Assembly (NCBI GenBank): GCA_958295845.1
Contig: OY282376.1
Coordinates: 1,315,022 to 1,379,021, forward strand
Direction: 5' to 3'
Length of the DNA stretch: 64,000 nt
Source of the DNA: Caldilineaceae bacterium
GTDB lineage: Bacteria; Chloroflexota; Anaerolineae; Caldilineales; Caldilineaceae
In this document: piece by piece, positions 1-9,690 of the stretch
Layout of the letters: every line of letters begins with the position of its first letter
Numbering within the stretch: position 1 is the first letter of the stretch
The notes under the pieces: model-generated
What the model saw: only the letters and a program-made list of their open reading frames with translations
The model's database searches: none
What the model was told of the DNA's origin: nothing
Program-made: the position numbers and the translations under genes

Positions 1-83
1 GCTAAGGACACTTGCCGGAATATAGATGAGACGAAAGAGAAAAAAGAAGGGAATGAACGCGGGGTGAACAATCCACCTGCCCA

Positions 84-908
84 TCAACCGTTTTCCAAAC
101 TGACTGCCAGCGCCACCGCGGCTGCCGGCTCTACCCAAACCAGGCTGTCCAGCTGTAACGCATCCGCGCCTGCCTGCAGGCAATCGCGCGCCTGTTGCTG
201 CGTATGAACACCGCCGCAAGCGATCAGAGAGCCGGGCAGCGCCAGCGCCTTTACCTCCAGCAGCGCCGCCAGCATGATCGGGAAAGCCCCCGGGCCGAAC
301 ATCTCCCCGCTGACCGTCTGCCCGTCGGGCCGAACACCCGCGCCCGGCGGCGGGCTGCCCACCACGACACCGGCCGCGCCCGCTGCCACAGCCGCCGGCG
401 CCACGTCCGCCGCCCGCGAAAGAGGCAGCTTAACCAACACGGGCAGGTCCGTCTCCAGTAGCAAGACCTCCAACAGCAAGCCGATCTCTCTTTCGCTGGC
501 CTGCGGCTGGCACAATAGCTCGAATCCTTCGATCCCTTCGACGGCGGAAAGCCGGCCCACCGTCTCCGCGGCCTCATCCCGTTCGCTGTCCGCCACCTGG
601 GCAATGACCGTACAGCCTATCCGCGGCCACAGCTGTCCGTACCGCCGCACCGCCGCGGACACGCCGCGGTTCTGCAACCCCACGCGGCGTACAAATCCGC
701 CCACCGTCTCCGCCATGCGCGGCGGCTGGCTGCCGCCCCGGCTGCGTCGCGTGAACGGACCAATCACCACCCCGCCGAACCGGCCCGTCTCCAACTCCCG
801 GTGCCGAGCCTCGCCGTAGCCGATACTGGCGGCCGCCAGCATCACCGGGCCCGTCAGCGGCAGACCAATCTTATGTCCGGGCGCCAGTTCGACAGCGTTC
901 TCAGCCAT
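84..908 (-). CDS. Dihydroorotate dehydrogenase-like flavoprotein
   Basis: A 274-residue TIM-barrel protein of the PyrD-like FMN oxidoreductase type. Visible features are a mid-barrel LVKLPL strand followed by the GAAGVVVGSPPPG segment, then SGEMFGPGAFP and the late-barrel IACGGVHTQQQARDCLQAGADALQL run, which matches the phosphate/FMN-binding end of class 1 DHODs. It is shorter than usual PyrD (about 300 or more residues), and the catalytic Cys/Ser loop is not clear, so the substrate is uncertain. It starts 10 bases after the upstream dehydratase gene ends, so the two are probably cotranscribed. A related oxidoreductase activity is possible. Confidence 0.6.
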   Translation of the reverse strand: MAENAVELAPGHKIGLPLTGPVMLAAASIGYGEARHRELETGRFGGVVIGPFTRRSRGGSQPPRMAETVGGFVRRVGLQNRGVSAAVRRYGQLWPRIGCTVIAQVADSERDEAAETVGRLSAVEGIEGFELLCQPQASEREIGLLLEVLLLETDLPVLVKLPLSRAADVAPAAVAAGAAGVVVGSPPPGAGVRPDGQTVSGEMFGPGAFPIMLAALLEVKALALPGSLIACGGVHTQQQARDCLQAGADALQLDSLVWVEPAAAVALAVSLENG

Positions 909-918
909 CCAGGCCGCC

Positions 919-1911
919 CTAACCTAGCAACTCAACAAAAGTCTCTACGCCGATGTTCGAGCCGCACAGGATCAACCCTACCCGTTTTCCCGCCGCCAGC
1001 TCGCGCAAAGGGCCGAACAGGGCCGCGGTCGAAGCCGCACACGCCGGCTCGACCGCCAGTTTCATCTCGTGAAACAGAAGACGCATCCCGTCCAACATCT
1101 CTTCATCTGAAACGAGCGCCACATCCTCCAGAAAATGCCTGCACAGGCCGAAGCTGTAGGACTGTGTCGCCGGCGCGCCCAGGCTGGTGGCTATCGTCTC
1201 TACCCGCTCAATCGACTCCAGCGACCCGCTGGCAAAGCTGCGGTGCATTGTATCCGCCCCCTCCGGCTCCACACCGAAGATCGCGCAGTCCGGCTGCAGC
1301 TGCTTGACCGCCGCGCCGATGCCCGCGGCCAGGCCGCCTCCCCCAACCGGCACAATCAGCATGTCCAGCGGCGGCGCATCCTCACATACCTCCAGCCCAA
1401 CAGTCGCCTGCCCGGTGACAATCGGACGGCTGTCAAACGGATGCACAAAGGCCCGCCCCTCCTCCTGCTGGATGCGCTCAACTTCGGCGAACCCCTCATA
1501 GACGTCGGCCACCAGCACAACCTCAGCCCCGTAACTGCGCGACTTCTCCACCCGGAACCGCGGCGCAGACGCCGGCATCACCACCTTGGCGCTTATTCCA
1601 AATAGCTGTGCCGCGTACGCCACCGCAATCGCATGATTGCCGGCGCTCACCGCGGTCACGCCCCGCTCCCGAACCGCCTCGTCAAGTTGCAGAATGTCAT
1701 TCACTGCCCCGCGCGGCTTGAACGTTCCCGTCCGCTGAAACAGTTCCAACTTCAGCCACACCTCCGTACCCGCGCCGAGCGCCTCCTCCACGGTCTGGTT
1801 CTGCCAGTGCCACACAGGTGTGCGTAAAATAAAGGGGTCTATGCGAGCGCGCGTCGCCCGTATCTCTTCGAGTGTGGGGATCTCGAGGTCGGTCATGTTG
1901 TCAACTGTCAT
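919..1911 (-). CDS. Threonine/serine dehydratase family PLP enzyme
   Basis: A 330-residue fold-type II PLP enzyme. The PLP lysine sits in GTFKPRGAVN, a variant of the usual SFKxRGA. VSAGNHAIAVAYAA gives the substrate/PLP loop and PVGGGGLAAGIGAA the glycine-rich phosphate-binding loop. There is no C-terminal ACT domain, so it resembles the catabolic, unregulated threonine ammonia-lyases or serine racemase-type enzymes rather than biosynthetic IlvA. It lies between hisB and the DHOD-like gene on the same strand. Deamination of a hydroxy amino acid is the family expectation; the exact substrate is not determined. Confidence 0.8.
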   Translation of the reverse strand: MTVDNMTDLEIPTLEEIRATRARIDPFILRTPVWHWQNQTVEEALGAGTEVWLKLELFQRTGTFKPRGAVNDILQLDEAVRERGVTAVSAGNHAIAVAYAAQLFGISAKVVMPASAPRFRVEKSRSYGAEVVLVADVYEGFAEVERIQQEEGRAFVHPFDSRPIVTGQATVGLEVCEDAPPLDMLIVPVGGGGLAAGIGAAVKQLQPDCAIFGVEPEGADTMHRSFASGSLESIERVETIATSLGAPATQSYSFGLCRHFLEDVALVSDEEMLDGMRLLFHEMKLAVEPACAASTAALFGPLRELAAGKRVGLILCGSNIGVETFVELLG

Positions 1912-2007
1912 TGTCTATACCTTGAAATGGGAATGAGAAACAGAAGTGGCTGGGAAAGAGCGAGGAGGCCCGCCCAGCCGCCGTGCGAGGAATTACCGCG
2001 CCCGCGA

Positions 2008-2598
2008 TCATGCGCTTAGGGTACCCTTCGTGCTCGGGACGCCGGTCCGCCGTTCATCCAGCCGGATTGCTCCGTCCAGCGCCCGTGCCAGCGCCTTGAA
2101 CAGACCTTCCGCCTTGTGGTGATCGTTGCGCCCGTACAGCACTGCCGCATGCAGGTTCATCCGCCCGTGAATCGCAATGCTCTCGAACAGGTGGAACAGC
2201 AGGTCGGTGCTGAGCTCCCCCAGCTTCGGCGTCGAGAACTCAGCGTCAAATACGCAGTACGGCCGCCCGCTCAGGTCCACCACGACACGCGCCAGCGTCT
2301 CATCCATCGGTACATAAGAATGCCACGTGCGCACGATGCCGCTGCGGTCTCCCAGGGCCTGGTCGATCGCCCGCCCCAGGCAGATACACACGTCCTCAGC
2401 CGTGTGGTGCTCGTCGATCTCAAGATCGCCACCGGCCTGCACGGTCAGGTCAAACAGCCCGTGGCCTGCAAAGAGCGTCAGCATGTGGTCCAGAAAACCG
2501 ATACCCGTGGCCACCTCTGCCGCGCCGCTTCCATCCAGCGCCAGCTCCAGCACAATCTGCGTCTCTTTCGTCGCCCGTTCAACTTTGGCTTGTCGCAT
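2008..2598 (-). CDS. hisB: Imidazoleglycerol-phosphate dehydratase
   Basis: A 196-residue enzyme of histidine biosynthesis that converts imidazole-glycerol phosphate to imidazole-acetol phosphate. The two inverted halves carry the manganese-binding motifs DEHHTAED and NDHHKAE, and GIGFLDHML is also present. The frame stays open upstream to 2724, but family length and the opening [15 protein letters not shown] support the ATG at 2598. The upstream segment contains an intergenic repeat. It is not fused to a phosphatase domain. No other his genes are in the window, so the pathway is dispersed. First gene of a probable three-gene minus-strand unit. Confidence 0.92.
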   Translation of the reverse strand: MRQAKVERATKETQIVLELALDGSGAAEVATGIGFLDHMLTLFAGHGLFDLTVQAGGDLEIDEHHTAEDVCICLGRAIDQALGDRSGIVRTWHSYVPMDETLARVVVDLSGRPYCVFDAEFSTPKLGELSTDLLFHLFESIAIHGRMNLHAAVLYGRNDHHKAEGLFKALARALDGAIRLDERRTGVPSTKGTLSA

Positions 2599-2664
2599 AG
2601 TCACCCCAGCCTCTTCCAACTTTTCATCTCCCGTCACCGGTATCCAATCATTACCGCCAAGTTG

Positions 2665-2686
2665 CCACGAACCACTGACCACCGCC
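2665..2686 (+). repeat. Dispersed CCACTGACC-type intergenic repeat, copy A
   Basis: A short run reading CCACGAACCACTGACCACC, just upstream of hisB. It belongs to the same family as the runs near 27.4, 31.5, 32.6, 37.3, 43.2 and 43.5 kb. Identified by eye; boundaries are approximate. Confidence 0.5.
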
Positions 2687-2830
2687 CTTCCACCAATTGT
2701 CCCACCCTTTGCGCAGCCGGGCAAACTGCACCTCCATTTGGCCCTCCCTCACGATGGGACGCTGCATCGCCAACTATCCCGCGCCTCCTTAAATTCCAGT
2801 AATTCTTTGTCCAGACAATACCCCCTACGT

Positions 2831-2858
2831 TTGACATTTGCACCATTCGGGCTACAAT
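2831..2858 (+). promoter_or_regulatory. Sigma70-type promoter of the sugar kinase (leaderless)
   Basis: A perfect -35 TTGACA (2831-2836) and a -10 TACAAT (2853-2858) separated by 16 bases. The expected start of transcription, about 7 bases after the -10 box, falls on the GTG at 2865. That is the codon from which the kinase phosphate-binding motif begins in register, and no Shine-Dalgarno sequence precedes it. A leaderless mRNA is the simplest reading. Confidence 0.75.
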
Positions 2859-2864
2859 CTCCCT

Positions 2865-3833
2865 GTGGCCTATTTTCTTGGAATCGATGGCGGCGCAACC
2901 AAAACTCATATCGTTCTGTCCAACGGTACCGGCCGCCCGGTCGGCGAAGGGCAGAGCGGCCCCTCCAACTATCATATCGTCGGTGTTGAACAGGCCGCCT
3001 CCAACCTGTCCGCGTCGATTTCGCAGGCCCTGGCCCGATCGGCTGTCTCTCCACATGAAGTGAAGGCCGCGTGCGCCGGCATGGCCGGTCTCGATGGTGC
3101 ATCCGATAAGAAACAGATGCATCAGATTCTGACCTCTGCGCTTGAGGCCAGCGCACTGCAGTGCCCATGGCGATCGCTCAACGACTCAGTCGTGGCCTGG
3201 GCAGGCGCCTTTCATGGCGGCCCCGGCGCTCTCATCGCCGCCGGCAGCGGGTCGGTTGCCTTCGCCGTCGGCAAGAATGGGCGTTCAGCGCGCGCCGACG
3301 GCCTCGGTCACTGGCTGGGCGACGCCGGCAGCGGCTATGATATCGGCCGTCGCGGCCTGCGCGCCGCCCTGACAGCACTCGACGAGCGCGGCCCGGCCAC
3401 GAGCCTGACGGAGCAGTTTCTCGCCCTTGCCGGCAGCTCCCAGCAGGAGTGGATCGGTTGGATCGCCGCACTCGATTCCAGCATTTCACACGCCCACGAA
3501 CAGCTCCGCTCCTTCGCCCCGTCGGTCTTTGAGGCCGCCGCCGCCGGTGATGCCGTCGCACGCACTATTCTGGATGGGGCCGGCGCAGCACTTGCCAGTA
3601 CCGCCGCCTCTGTCCTGCGTAAAGTCGGCCTGCTGACGGCACCACAGGTCGCCACCGCCGGCTCTGTATTGCAACAACCGTCCTGTCTTCGCCAGGCATT
3701 TCGTGAAGCACTCAACGGCTATCTTCCCGGCTGTCAAGTCGTTCCCGCTCGCGCAGGCCCGGCCTGTGGGGCCGCACTCCTGGCCAGCAATTCCGACCTG
3801 GTGCCGCAAGACGCGCTGCAGGTTTGCGGGTAG
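2865..3833 (+). CDS. BadF/BadG-type ATPase, N-acetylglucosamine kinase-like
   Basis: A 322-residue sugar kinase of the ASKHA fold. GIDGGATKT near the N terminus is phosphate-1, LNDSVVAWAGA carries the catalytic-type Asp, IAAGSGSVAF is phosphate-2, and GLGHWLGDAGSGYDIGRRG is the loop characteristic of the BadF/N-acetylglucosamine kinase group. The GTG start at 2865 is chosen because the motif begins only three codons later and a good promoter places +1 at that base; an upstream TTG at 2838 overlaps the promoter. It precedes an amidohydrolase and a sugar ABC transporter, which suggests use of imported amino sugar. Substrate inferred. Confidence 0.75.
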   Translation: MAYFLGIDGGATKTHIVLSNGTGRPVGEGQSGPSNYHIVGVEQAASNLSASISQALARSAVSPHEVKAACAGMAGLDGASDKKQMHQILTSALEASALQCPWRSLNDSVVAWAGAFHGGPGALIAAGSGSVAFAVGKNGRSARADGLGHWLGDAGSGYDIGRRGLRAALTALDERGPATSLTEQFLALAGSSQQEWIGWIAALDSSISHAHEQLRSFAPSVFEAAAAGDAVARTILDGAGAALASTAASVLRKVGLLTAPQVATAGSVLQQPSCLRQAFREALNGYLPGCQVVPARAGPACGAALLASNSDLVPQDALQVCG

Positions 3834-3928
3834 CCATGTATTTTGTTCACCTTTGTTCTGCCCGTGACCATGCCTTCCCTAGGCTATCCGGGCGGAGCAA
3901 TCAGAGGAAATTAACCTGAGGAATCTCA

Positions 3929-4885
3929 ATGTACCAGGGCTTTGAAATAATCGACTTCCACCTACACTTCCCCACCGACAAACCGTGGTTTCCAAATATG
4001 GGAAACACGATAAAGAAGTACATCGAAACGGTGGGAGAGGAACGCGCCCGCAAAGTGCAGGAGATGAGCCGGCCGTACGGCGAACACTGGCGTAAAATGT
4101 GGGGATTCCCGAAACCCGAATCCCCCGACGACCACCCCGGAGACAGGGAGCAGGCCCGGCGCTGGGCCGCGGAGTTGGACGAACACGGCGTGCGCGCCGT
4201 CGGATTCGTTACCGGCGGCGGCAATGAGCATCTGGCCGAAATCGTCAGCTGGTACCCCGATAAATTCATCGGATTCGCCCACCACAACCCCTTTGAACCA
4301 GATGCCGTCGAACAGCTGGATCACGCTGTAACCGAACTCGGTTTACGCGGCTACAAACTGCTCGCCCCCATGATTGAACAGCCGATCGAGGTCGAGTCGA
4401 TCTGGCCCGTCTGGGAAAAATGCGCGGAGCTGGATATCCCCGTCCTCATTCATTTCGGTATTCAGGGCAGTGCCGGCGGCATCGCCTGGCACGAGAACAT
4501 CAGCCCCTTCAAACTTCACAACATCGCCAAGGCCTTCCCCGATGTGACCTTTGTAATCCCCCACTTCGGCTGCGCCTGGGAACGCGAAACCCTCCAGCTC
4601 TGCTGGGCCTGCCCCAACGTCTGCGTTGACACAAGCGGCAGCCTCCAGTGGATCCGCTGGGTGCCCGGCGACGTGACCGTCAAATACCTGTTCCGCAAAT
4701 ATTACGAGACCATCGGCCCCAGCCGCATCATCTTTGGCACCGACAGCAGCTGGTTCCCGCGCGGATTTACCCTCGAATACCTGCAAGACCAGATGCGAAG
4801 CTGTCTCGACCTGAATTTCCCTGAAAAGGATATTCAGCAGATCTTCGCCGGCAACGCCGCTCGACTGCTCAAGATCGACCTGTAA
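3929..4885 (+). CDS. Amidohydrolase family 2 (metal-dependent TIM barrel)
   Basis: A 318-residue amidohydrolase-2 family hydrolase or decarboxylase. The first-strand metal motif HLH is in IIDFHLHFP, VLIHFGIQG supplies a mid-barrel His, VIPHFGCAWE the next, and IIFGTDSSWFPRGF holds the late catalytic Asp. The family includes aminocarboxymuconate-semialdehyde decarboxylase-like and other hydrolases; the substrate cannot be read from sequence. The start follows GAGGAA with normal spacing. It lies between the sugar kinase and the first ABC transporter and may act on the same imported compound. Confidence 0.75.
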   Translation: MYQGFEIIDFHLHFPTDKPWFPNMGNTIKKYIETVGEERARKVQEMSRPYGEHWRKMWGFPKPESPDDHPGDREQARRWAAELDEHGVRAVGFVTGGGNEHLAEIVSWYPDKFIGFAHHNPFEPDAVEQLDHAVTELGLRGYKLLAPMIEQPIEVESIWPVWEKCAELDIPVLIHFGIQGSAGGIAWHENISPFKLHNIAKAFPDVTFVIPHFGCAWERETLQLCWACPNVCVDTSGSLQWIRWVPGDVTVKYLFRKYYETIGPSRIIFGTDSSWFPRGFTLEYLQDQMRSCLDLNFPEKDIQQIFAGNAARLLKIDL

Positions 4886-5086
4886 CGGAAGGGCCCGGGC
4901 ATCGTGGTTCTACCGAGAAATATGGCCCGGCGCACAATATATCTTGTTGTTATCTAGACATGACGGACCGCAACTTTCCAGGATTTGTAACCGATCGTCA
5001 GACATCGCCATCACGCGATCTATGACATCTGCAATGAGGTCCGGACAGCGGACTCTCTGTATTTTTCTCTAAGGAGGAATGCAACG

Positions 5087-6427
5087 ATGACACGCTCCAA
5101 ACTGTACGTGCTGATAGGCACACTCTTGGTGGCCGCAATGCTCCTGGCCGCCTGCCCTGCACCGGCTGCGCCCGCCCAGGAAGCGGCCTCCGAACCTGCT
5201 GCCGAAGAAGCGGCACCGGTCGACGAGGTCGTCGAAATCGAGTACTGGCAGTATAACTTTGCCGCCAGAGTCGACGCCATGGACCAGCTGATCGCCCAGT
5301 TCGAAGAGGCGAACCCGAATATCAAGGTCGTCCACAACGCCGACATTCCCTACGCGGAATTCCGTGACAAGATCGCCGCCAGTGTGCCCGCCGGCGTCGG
5401 CCCCGATGTCGCCACCCTCTTCTACGGCTGGCAGTCCGTCTGGATCGATTCAGGCTACCTGGTGCCCCTCCCCGAGGATGCCTTCCCGCCTGCAATGGTC
5501 TCTGAGAAGTTCAGCCCCATGGTCCAGGCCAGTTTTGTCGAAGGGACGCTTTATACGCTTCCCACAGCTGTGCGCGCCCTGGCCCTCTTCTACAATAAAG
5601 ACCTGATGGCGGATGCCGGCCTCGATCCCGAAAACCCGCCCTCGACCTTGGACGAGCTGGCCGATCAGGCTGCCGCCTGCACCCAGCGCGATGACGACGG
5701 CGCTCTCGTCGTAGAAGGCTTTGTCGCCGATCCTTCCGGCCAGGACCATCACTGGTTCCGCGAGGTCCTGGTACGCCAGTTCGGCGGTGTACCCTACTCC
5801 GACGACTACAGCACGGTCCAATACAATGACGAGGCCGGTCTGCAAGCCTGGAACTACCTGCTCGCCTTCCACACCGACCTCGCCACCGGCGACCGGGACC
5901 TGTTTGACGGCAGCACCAATGCCTTTGTCGGCGGTCACGTCTGCTTCCACGTCGACGGCTCCTTCCGCCTCGGCACCATCGCCAACAACAATCCCGACAT
6001 GAACTTCGGTGTCACCGAGCTGCCTTCGCACAATGGCATCAAGAGCACTTTCGGCTCCTATTGGACGCACGGCCTGACCAAGAAGGCCGCCGCCGATCAG
6101 GCCCGCTTCGATGCAGCTGTTAAGTTCCTCCAGTTCATCACCAGCGCAGACGCCGGTGCCCTCTGGGTCGACATCGTCGGCGAACTGCCCGCCCAGCTTG
6201 AGGCTGGAAGCAATCCTGAACTGCTCGCCGACGAAAAGCTCGGCGCATTCGCCGCAGGGCTGGAGTACTCGCACGCCACCTTCTTCGCCGATGAGAGCCA
6301 GCAGCGCCAGGCCATCATCGACTCCTTTGACATGGTGGTCCTGACCGACGAAGACCCAGCCACTGCCTTGCAGATCGCGGCCGACACCGACCAGGAGGTC
6401 CTGGACGACTTCTGGTCCAGCCGCTAA
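5087..6427 (+). CDS. Sugar ABC transporter substrate-binding lipoprotein
   Basis: A 446-residue extracellular solute-binding protein (family 1, MalE-like). The N terminus is a lipoprotein signal ending in lipobox LLAAC at about residue 22, followed by an Ala/Pro/Glu-rich linker, so it should be tethered outside the membrane. IEYWQYNFAARVDAMDQLIA and the FEEANPNIKV segment are typical of the family start. An AAGGAGG ribosome-binding site precedes the ATG. Two MalFG-type permeases follow; no ATPase gene is in the window, so a shared MsmX-like ATPase is likely. Ligand unknown; carbohydrate by family. Confidence 0.9.
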   Translation: MTRSKLYVLIGTLLVAAMLLAACPAPAAPAQEAASEPAAEEAAPVDEVVEIEYWQYNFAARVDAMDQLIAQFEEANPNIKVVHNADIPYAEFRDKIAASVPAGVGPDVATLFYGWQSVWIDSGYLVPLPEDAFPPAMVSEKFSPMVQASFVEGTLYTLPTAVRALALFYNKDLMADAGLDPENPPSTLDELADQAAACTQRDDDGALVVEGFVADPSGQDHHWFREVLVRQFGGVPYSDDYSTVQYNDEAGLQAWNYLLAFHTDLATGDRDLFDGSTNAFVGGHVCFHVDGSFRLGTIANNNPDMNFGVTELPSHNGIKSTFGSYWTHGLTKKAAADQARFDAAVKFLQFITSADAGALWVDIVGELPAQLEAGSNPELLADEKLGAFAAGLEYSHATFFADESQQRQAIIDSFDMVVLTDEDPATALQIAADTDQEVLDDFWSSR

Positions 6428-6594
6428 ACCGAACATTTCAAACGTGAAGCGAGAGGGTACCTGGCTGACAGGCTGCCCTCTCGCCTCCGTCATTCTTCTC
6501 CCGGTGCTGTGCGGCCTTCCCGCCGGTCAAAGACGTCGGGCGGTTCCTGGCACTGGTCAATTGAAACACGCTGCAATGAAGATGGAATAGCGCC

Positions 6595-7500
6595 ATGCGA
6601 TTAACTCTCCGCCAGCGGCAAATCATCTGGGCCTACCTCTTTATGAGCGTGGCCCTTGTATTCTTTGTCGTCATCCGCTGGTACCCGACCATCCTCGCCT
6701 TCAATGTCAGCTTCCGCGATTGGAATGTCTTCGAAGGCTCCGGAACCTGGGTGGGATTGGAGAATTACCAGGAAATCTGGCAGGATGCCGGCAAGCCGCG
6801 CAGTTCAGTGACAGCGGCCTTTTCCAATACCGTTCGTTACGTTCTGTTTGGTGTGCCCACGCAGCTGGTTCTCGCGCTCGCGGTTGCGCTACTCCTTTCC
6901 CAGATCCGCAGCCTGTCCGCTGTCTTCCGCGTCGCCTATTTCGCACCTTATGTGACATCGGCTGTCGCCGTCGCCTTCGTTTGGAACTGGCTCTATCAGC
7001 CGGAAACCGGCCTGATTAACCAGGCGCTGGATTTAGTTGGGTTGCCAAGCCAGCCCTTCACCAAGAGTCCCGCGCAGGCGTTGCCATCGATCACCGCCGT
7101 TGCCGTGTGGCAAAACCTTGGCTTTGCCGTCATCATCTTTCTGGCCGGAATCCAGCAGATCCCCGGTCACTATTACGAAGCCGCACGCATCGACGGCGCC
7201 AACGCCTGGCAGCTGTTCTGGCGCATCACGCTTCCCCTCCTCAATCCAATCATTGTCTACCTGACCGTTCTCGGCACAATCTCCTATCTGCGGCTATTCG
7301 CTCTCGTCCAGAATATGAGCCCCCAGGGCACGGGAGGCCCACTGAAGAGTACGACCACCGTCGTGCTGGAGGTCTATCGCGAGGGGTTTTCCAGTTACAA
7401 GATGGGTTACGCCGGCGCGCTCACCGTGCTTCTCTTCTTTCTTATTCTGCTGATCACCATCATCCAGTTGCGTTTCTTCTCGCGGCGGGTTGAATACTAG
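6595..7500 (+). CDS. Sugar ABC transporter permease, MalF type
   Basis: A 301-residue inner-membrane permease with about six hydrophobic segments. The EAA loop is visible as YYEAARIDGANAWQLFWRIT, the docking site for the ATPase. It sits 167 bases after the binding-protein gene and 26 bases before the MalG-type partner. Size and order fit CUT1 carbohydrate importers. Confidence 0.9.
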   Translation: MRLTLRQRQIIWAYLFMSVALVFFVVIRWYPTILAFNVSFRDWNVFEGSGTWVGLENYQEIWQDAGKPRSSVTAAFSNTVRYVLFGVPTQLVLALAVALLLSQIRSLSAVFRVAYFAPYVTSAVAVAFVWNWLYQPETGLINQALDLVGLPSQPFTKSPAQALPSITAVAVWQNLGFAVIIFLAGIQQIPGHYYEAARIDGANAWQLFWRITLPLLNPIIVYLTVLGTISYLRLFALVQNMSPQGTGGPLKSTTTVVLEVYREGFSSYKMGYAGALTVLLFFLILLITIIQLRFFSRRVEY

Positions 7501-7526
7501 GTGGGGGCGCACAGGAACCGTTTGCC

Positions 7527-8432
7527 ATGACTACTTCTGCAGAGATAGGCACAGAGGGAACACTGCAGATCGCCGAACATTTCGTACCGGCCCAAAGCGG
7601 GGGCCGGCGTCGCTTCGGCTGGGGGCTGCTGGTCGCATACATCCTGCTGGCTATCGGCGGCGTCTGCATGGTCACGCCCTTCATCTGGATGATTCTGACA
7701 AGCGTCAAGCCGCCGCCCGAGCTGGTAAACTTCTCCTTCTTCCCCGAGAACCCGACGTTTCAGAACTATCTGAATGTGCTTAATACCAGTAGTTTCGAGC
7801 GATGGTATCTGAACAGCATTATCGTTGCCGCCATCAGTACGACAAGCGTCGTATTCTTCGACACCTTGGTCGGCTACACACTCAATAAATTCAGTTTCCC
7901 GGGCAAGAATATCATCTTCATCGGTATGCTCGGCACGCTCATGATCCCGACCGAAATGCTCATCATACCCTGGTACACAATGAGCGTGAACTGGAACTGG
8001 CACTTAGGCTACACCCAGTACTGGGGGATCGCCTTTCCCGGCGTCATCACCGCCGCCGGCATCTTTCTCATGCGCCAGTTCTTCGACGGGGTCCCCAACG
8101 AGCTCCTGGACGCCGCCCGCATGGATGGAATGAACGAGTTCGGAATCTGGTGGAAGATCGCCGCGCCGCTCGTCAAACCGGCCATTGCCGCCCTGGCTAT
8201 CTTCAACTTTATCGGCAACTGGAACGCCTACCTGTGGCCGCTGATTCTGGCCAACAGTCGCGAGTTCTATACCCTGCCCGTCGGACTCAGTTTCTTCCGC
8301 GGCGAATCCACCACCCACTGGGAGAAGATTATGACCGCGGCCAGCCTGGCCAGCATCCCTCTGCTCATCGTCTTCCTGGTCTTCCAACGCCAGATTATCA
8401 GAGGCATCGCCCTCACCGGACTGAAAGGGTGA
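7527..8432 (+). CDS. Sugar ABC transporter permease, MalG type
   Basis: A 301-residue inner-membrane permease. The N-terminal ~35 residues are cytoplasmic and variable, followed by a TM segment and the MalG-like FIWMILTSVKPP stretch. The EAA loop reads ELLDAARMDGMNEFGIWWKI, and the C terminus ends in RQIIRGIALTGLKG, the usual MalG-family finish. With the MalF-type gene upstream it forms the heterodimeric channel of the first sugar importer. The last gene of this operon; a short ACTCCC/GGGAGT hairpin follows at about 8470-8485. Confidence 0.9.
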   Translation: MTTSAEIGTEGTLQIAEHFVPAQSGGRRRFGWGLLVAYILLAIGGVCMVTPFIWMILTSVKPPPELVNFSFFPENPTFQNYLNVLNTSSFERWYLNSIIVAAISTTSVVFFDTLVGYTLNKFSFPGKNIIFIGMLGTLMIPTEMLIIPWYTMSVNWNWHLGYTQYWGIAFPGVITAAGIFLMRQFFDGVPNELLDAARMDGMNEFGIWWKIAAPLVKPAIAALAIFNFIGNWNAYLWPLILANSREFYTLPVGLSFFRGESTTHWEKIMTAASLASIPLLIVFLVFQRQIIRGIALTGLKG

Positions 8433-8547
8433 TCTCTTAGAAGGAACAATACAGCCGGAGAGTCTGTCAACTCCCCGAGGGGAGTCGCAATTATAGTGCA
8501 CAAACTTATCGTACATTTCACTGTTAGAATCGAAGAGGAGTCCTCTC

Positions 8548-9690
8548 TTGAAGTTACACGAATACCAGTCGAAGCGAGTCTTAGCTGATTACGGAGTACC
8601 TATCCCCAACGGGGAAGTCGCAACCACGCCTGCCGAAGCGCGTGCCATCGCTGAAGAGATCGGCAATCCGGTCGTTATCAAGAGCCAGGTTCTTGTCGGC
8701 GGACGCGGCAAGGCCGGCGGCATCAAATTGGCCGGTACGCCGGATGAAGCCGAGGACGTAGCTGCCCAGATCCTCGGCATGGACATCAAGGGCCTGACAG
8801 TGAAGAAAGTCCTGGTGGACGAGGCCGCCGACATCCGATCCGAAATCTACCTTGGCGCCGTCCTCGACCGCGGCGCACGTAGGGTAGCCATCATGGCCAG
8901 CAGTGAGGGCGGCGTCGAGATTGAAGAGGTGGCTGCCGAAACGCCCGAAAAGATCATTACCGTTCACGTCCACCCTCTCCTTGGCATGCAGGGCTACCAG
9001 GCCCGCCAGCTGGCATACGGCATCGGACTGCCCAAAGAGCACGTCGGCGCCTTTACCAAGATCGCACAGAGTCTTTACCGGGCCTTCGTCGAGAGCGACG
9101 CCAGCCTCGCCGAGATCAATCCGCTCGTCATCAACGGCGACAACCAGCTGCAGGCCGTCGACGGCAAAATCCTCCTCGACGACAGCGCCCTGCCCCGGCA
9201 GAAGCAGCTGGCCGCGATGCGTGATCCCGACGAAGACAGCCCCACCGAAACCGAAGCACGTGAAGTCGGAATCAGCTATATCGATCTCGATGGCGAAATC
9301 GGCTGCATGGTGAATGGCGCCGGCCTCGCCATGGCTACCATGGACATCATCAAACTTTATGGCGGCAGCCCTGCTAACTTTCTCGACATCGGCGGCGGCG
9401 CCGGCGCCGACAAGGTGCTGGCTGCACTCAGGATCATTCTCCGGGACGCGCGCGTGAAGGCAGTTCTCATCAACATTTTCGGCGGCATCACCCGTTGCGA
9501 TGAAGTGGCAAACGGCATCGTCGAGGCGATTAACAGCCTCAACGTGAAGGTGCCGATCGTCGTCCGCATGGTGGGTGTAAACGAGGACGAAGGACGCCAA
9601 ATACTGGCCGACTCCAATCTCCCCTCCGCCAACCAGCTGTCAGAAGCCGTCCAGATGGCCGTCGCCGCTGCCAAAGGAGAAGGTGAATGA
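8548..9690 (+). CDS. sucC: Succinate-CoA ligase [ADP-forming] subunit beta
   Basis: A 380-residue ATP-grasp subunit of the TCA-cycle enzyme that interconverts succinyl-CoA and succinate with ATP formation. [20 protein letters not shown] is the standard N terminus, [15 protein letters not shown] is the ATP-grasp loop, EINPLV binds metal and GGAGADKV lies in the C-terminal ligase domain. The start is TTG at 8548, with GAGGAG seven bases upstream. The gene overlaps sucD by four bases (ATGA), indicating translational coupling. Confidence 0.95.
   Translation: MKLHEYQSKRVLADYGVPIPNGEVATTPAEARAIAEEIGNPVVIKSQVLVGGRGKAGGIKLAGTPDEAEDVAAQILGMDIKGLTVKKVLVDEAADIRSEIYLGAVLDRGARRVAIMASSEGGVEIEEVAAETPEKIITVHVHPLLGMQGYQARQLAYGIGLPKEHVGAFTKIAQSLYRAFVESDASLAEINPLVINGDNQLQAVDGKILLDDSALPRQKQLAAMRDPDEDSPTETEAREVGISYIDLDGEIGCMVNGAGLAMATMDIIKLYGGSPANFLDIGGGAGADKVLAALRIILRDARVKAVLINIFGGITRCDEVANGIVEAINSLNVKVPIVVRMVGVNEDEGRQILADSNLPSANQLSEAVQMAVAAAKGEGE

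Noticed and set aside
8470..8485. Rho-independent terminator after the first ABC operon
   Set aside because: The ACTCCC/GGGAGT hairpin is short and lacks a T tract.
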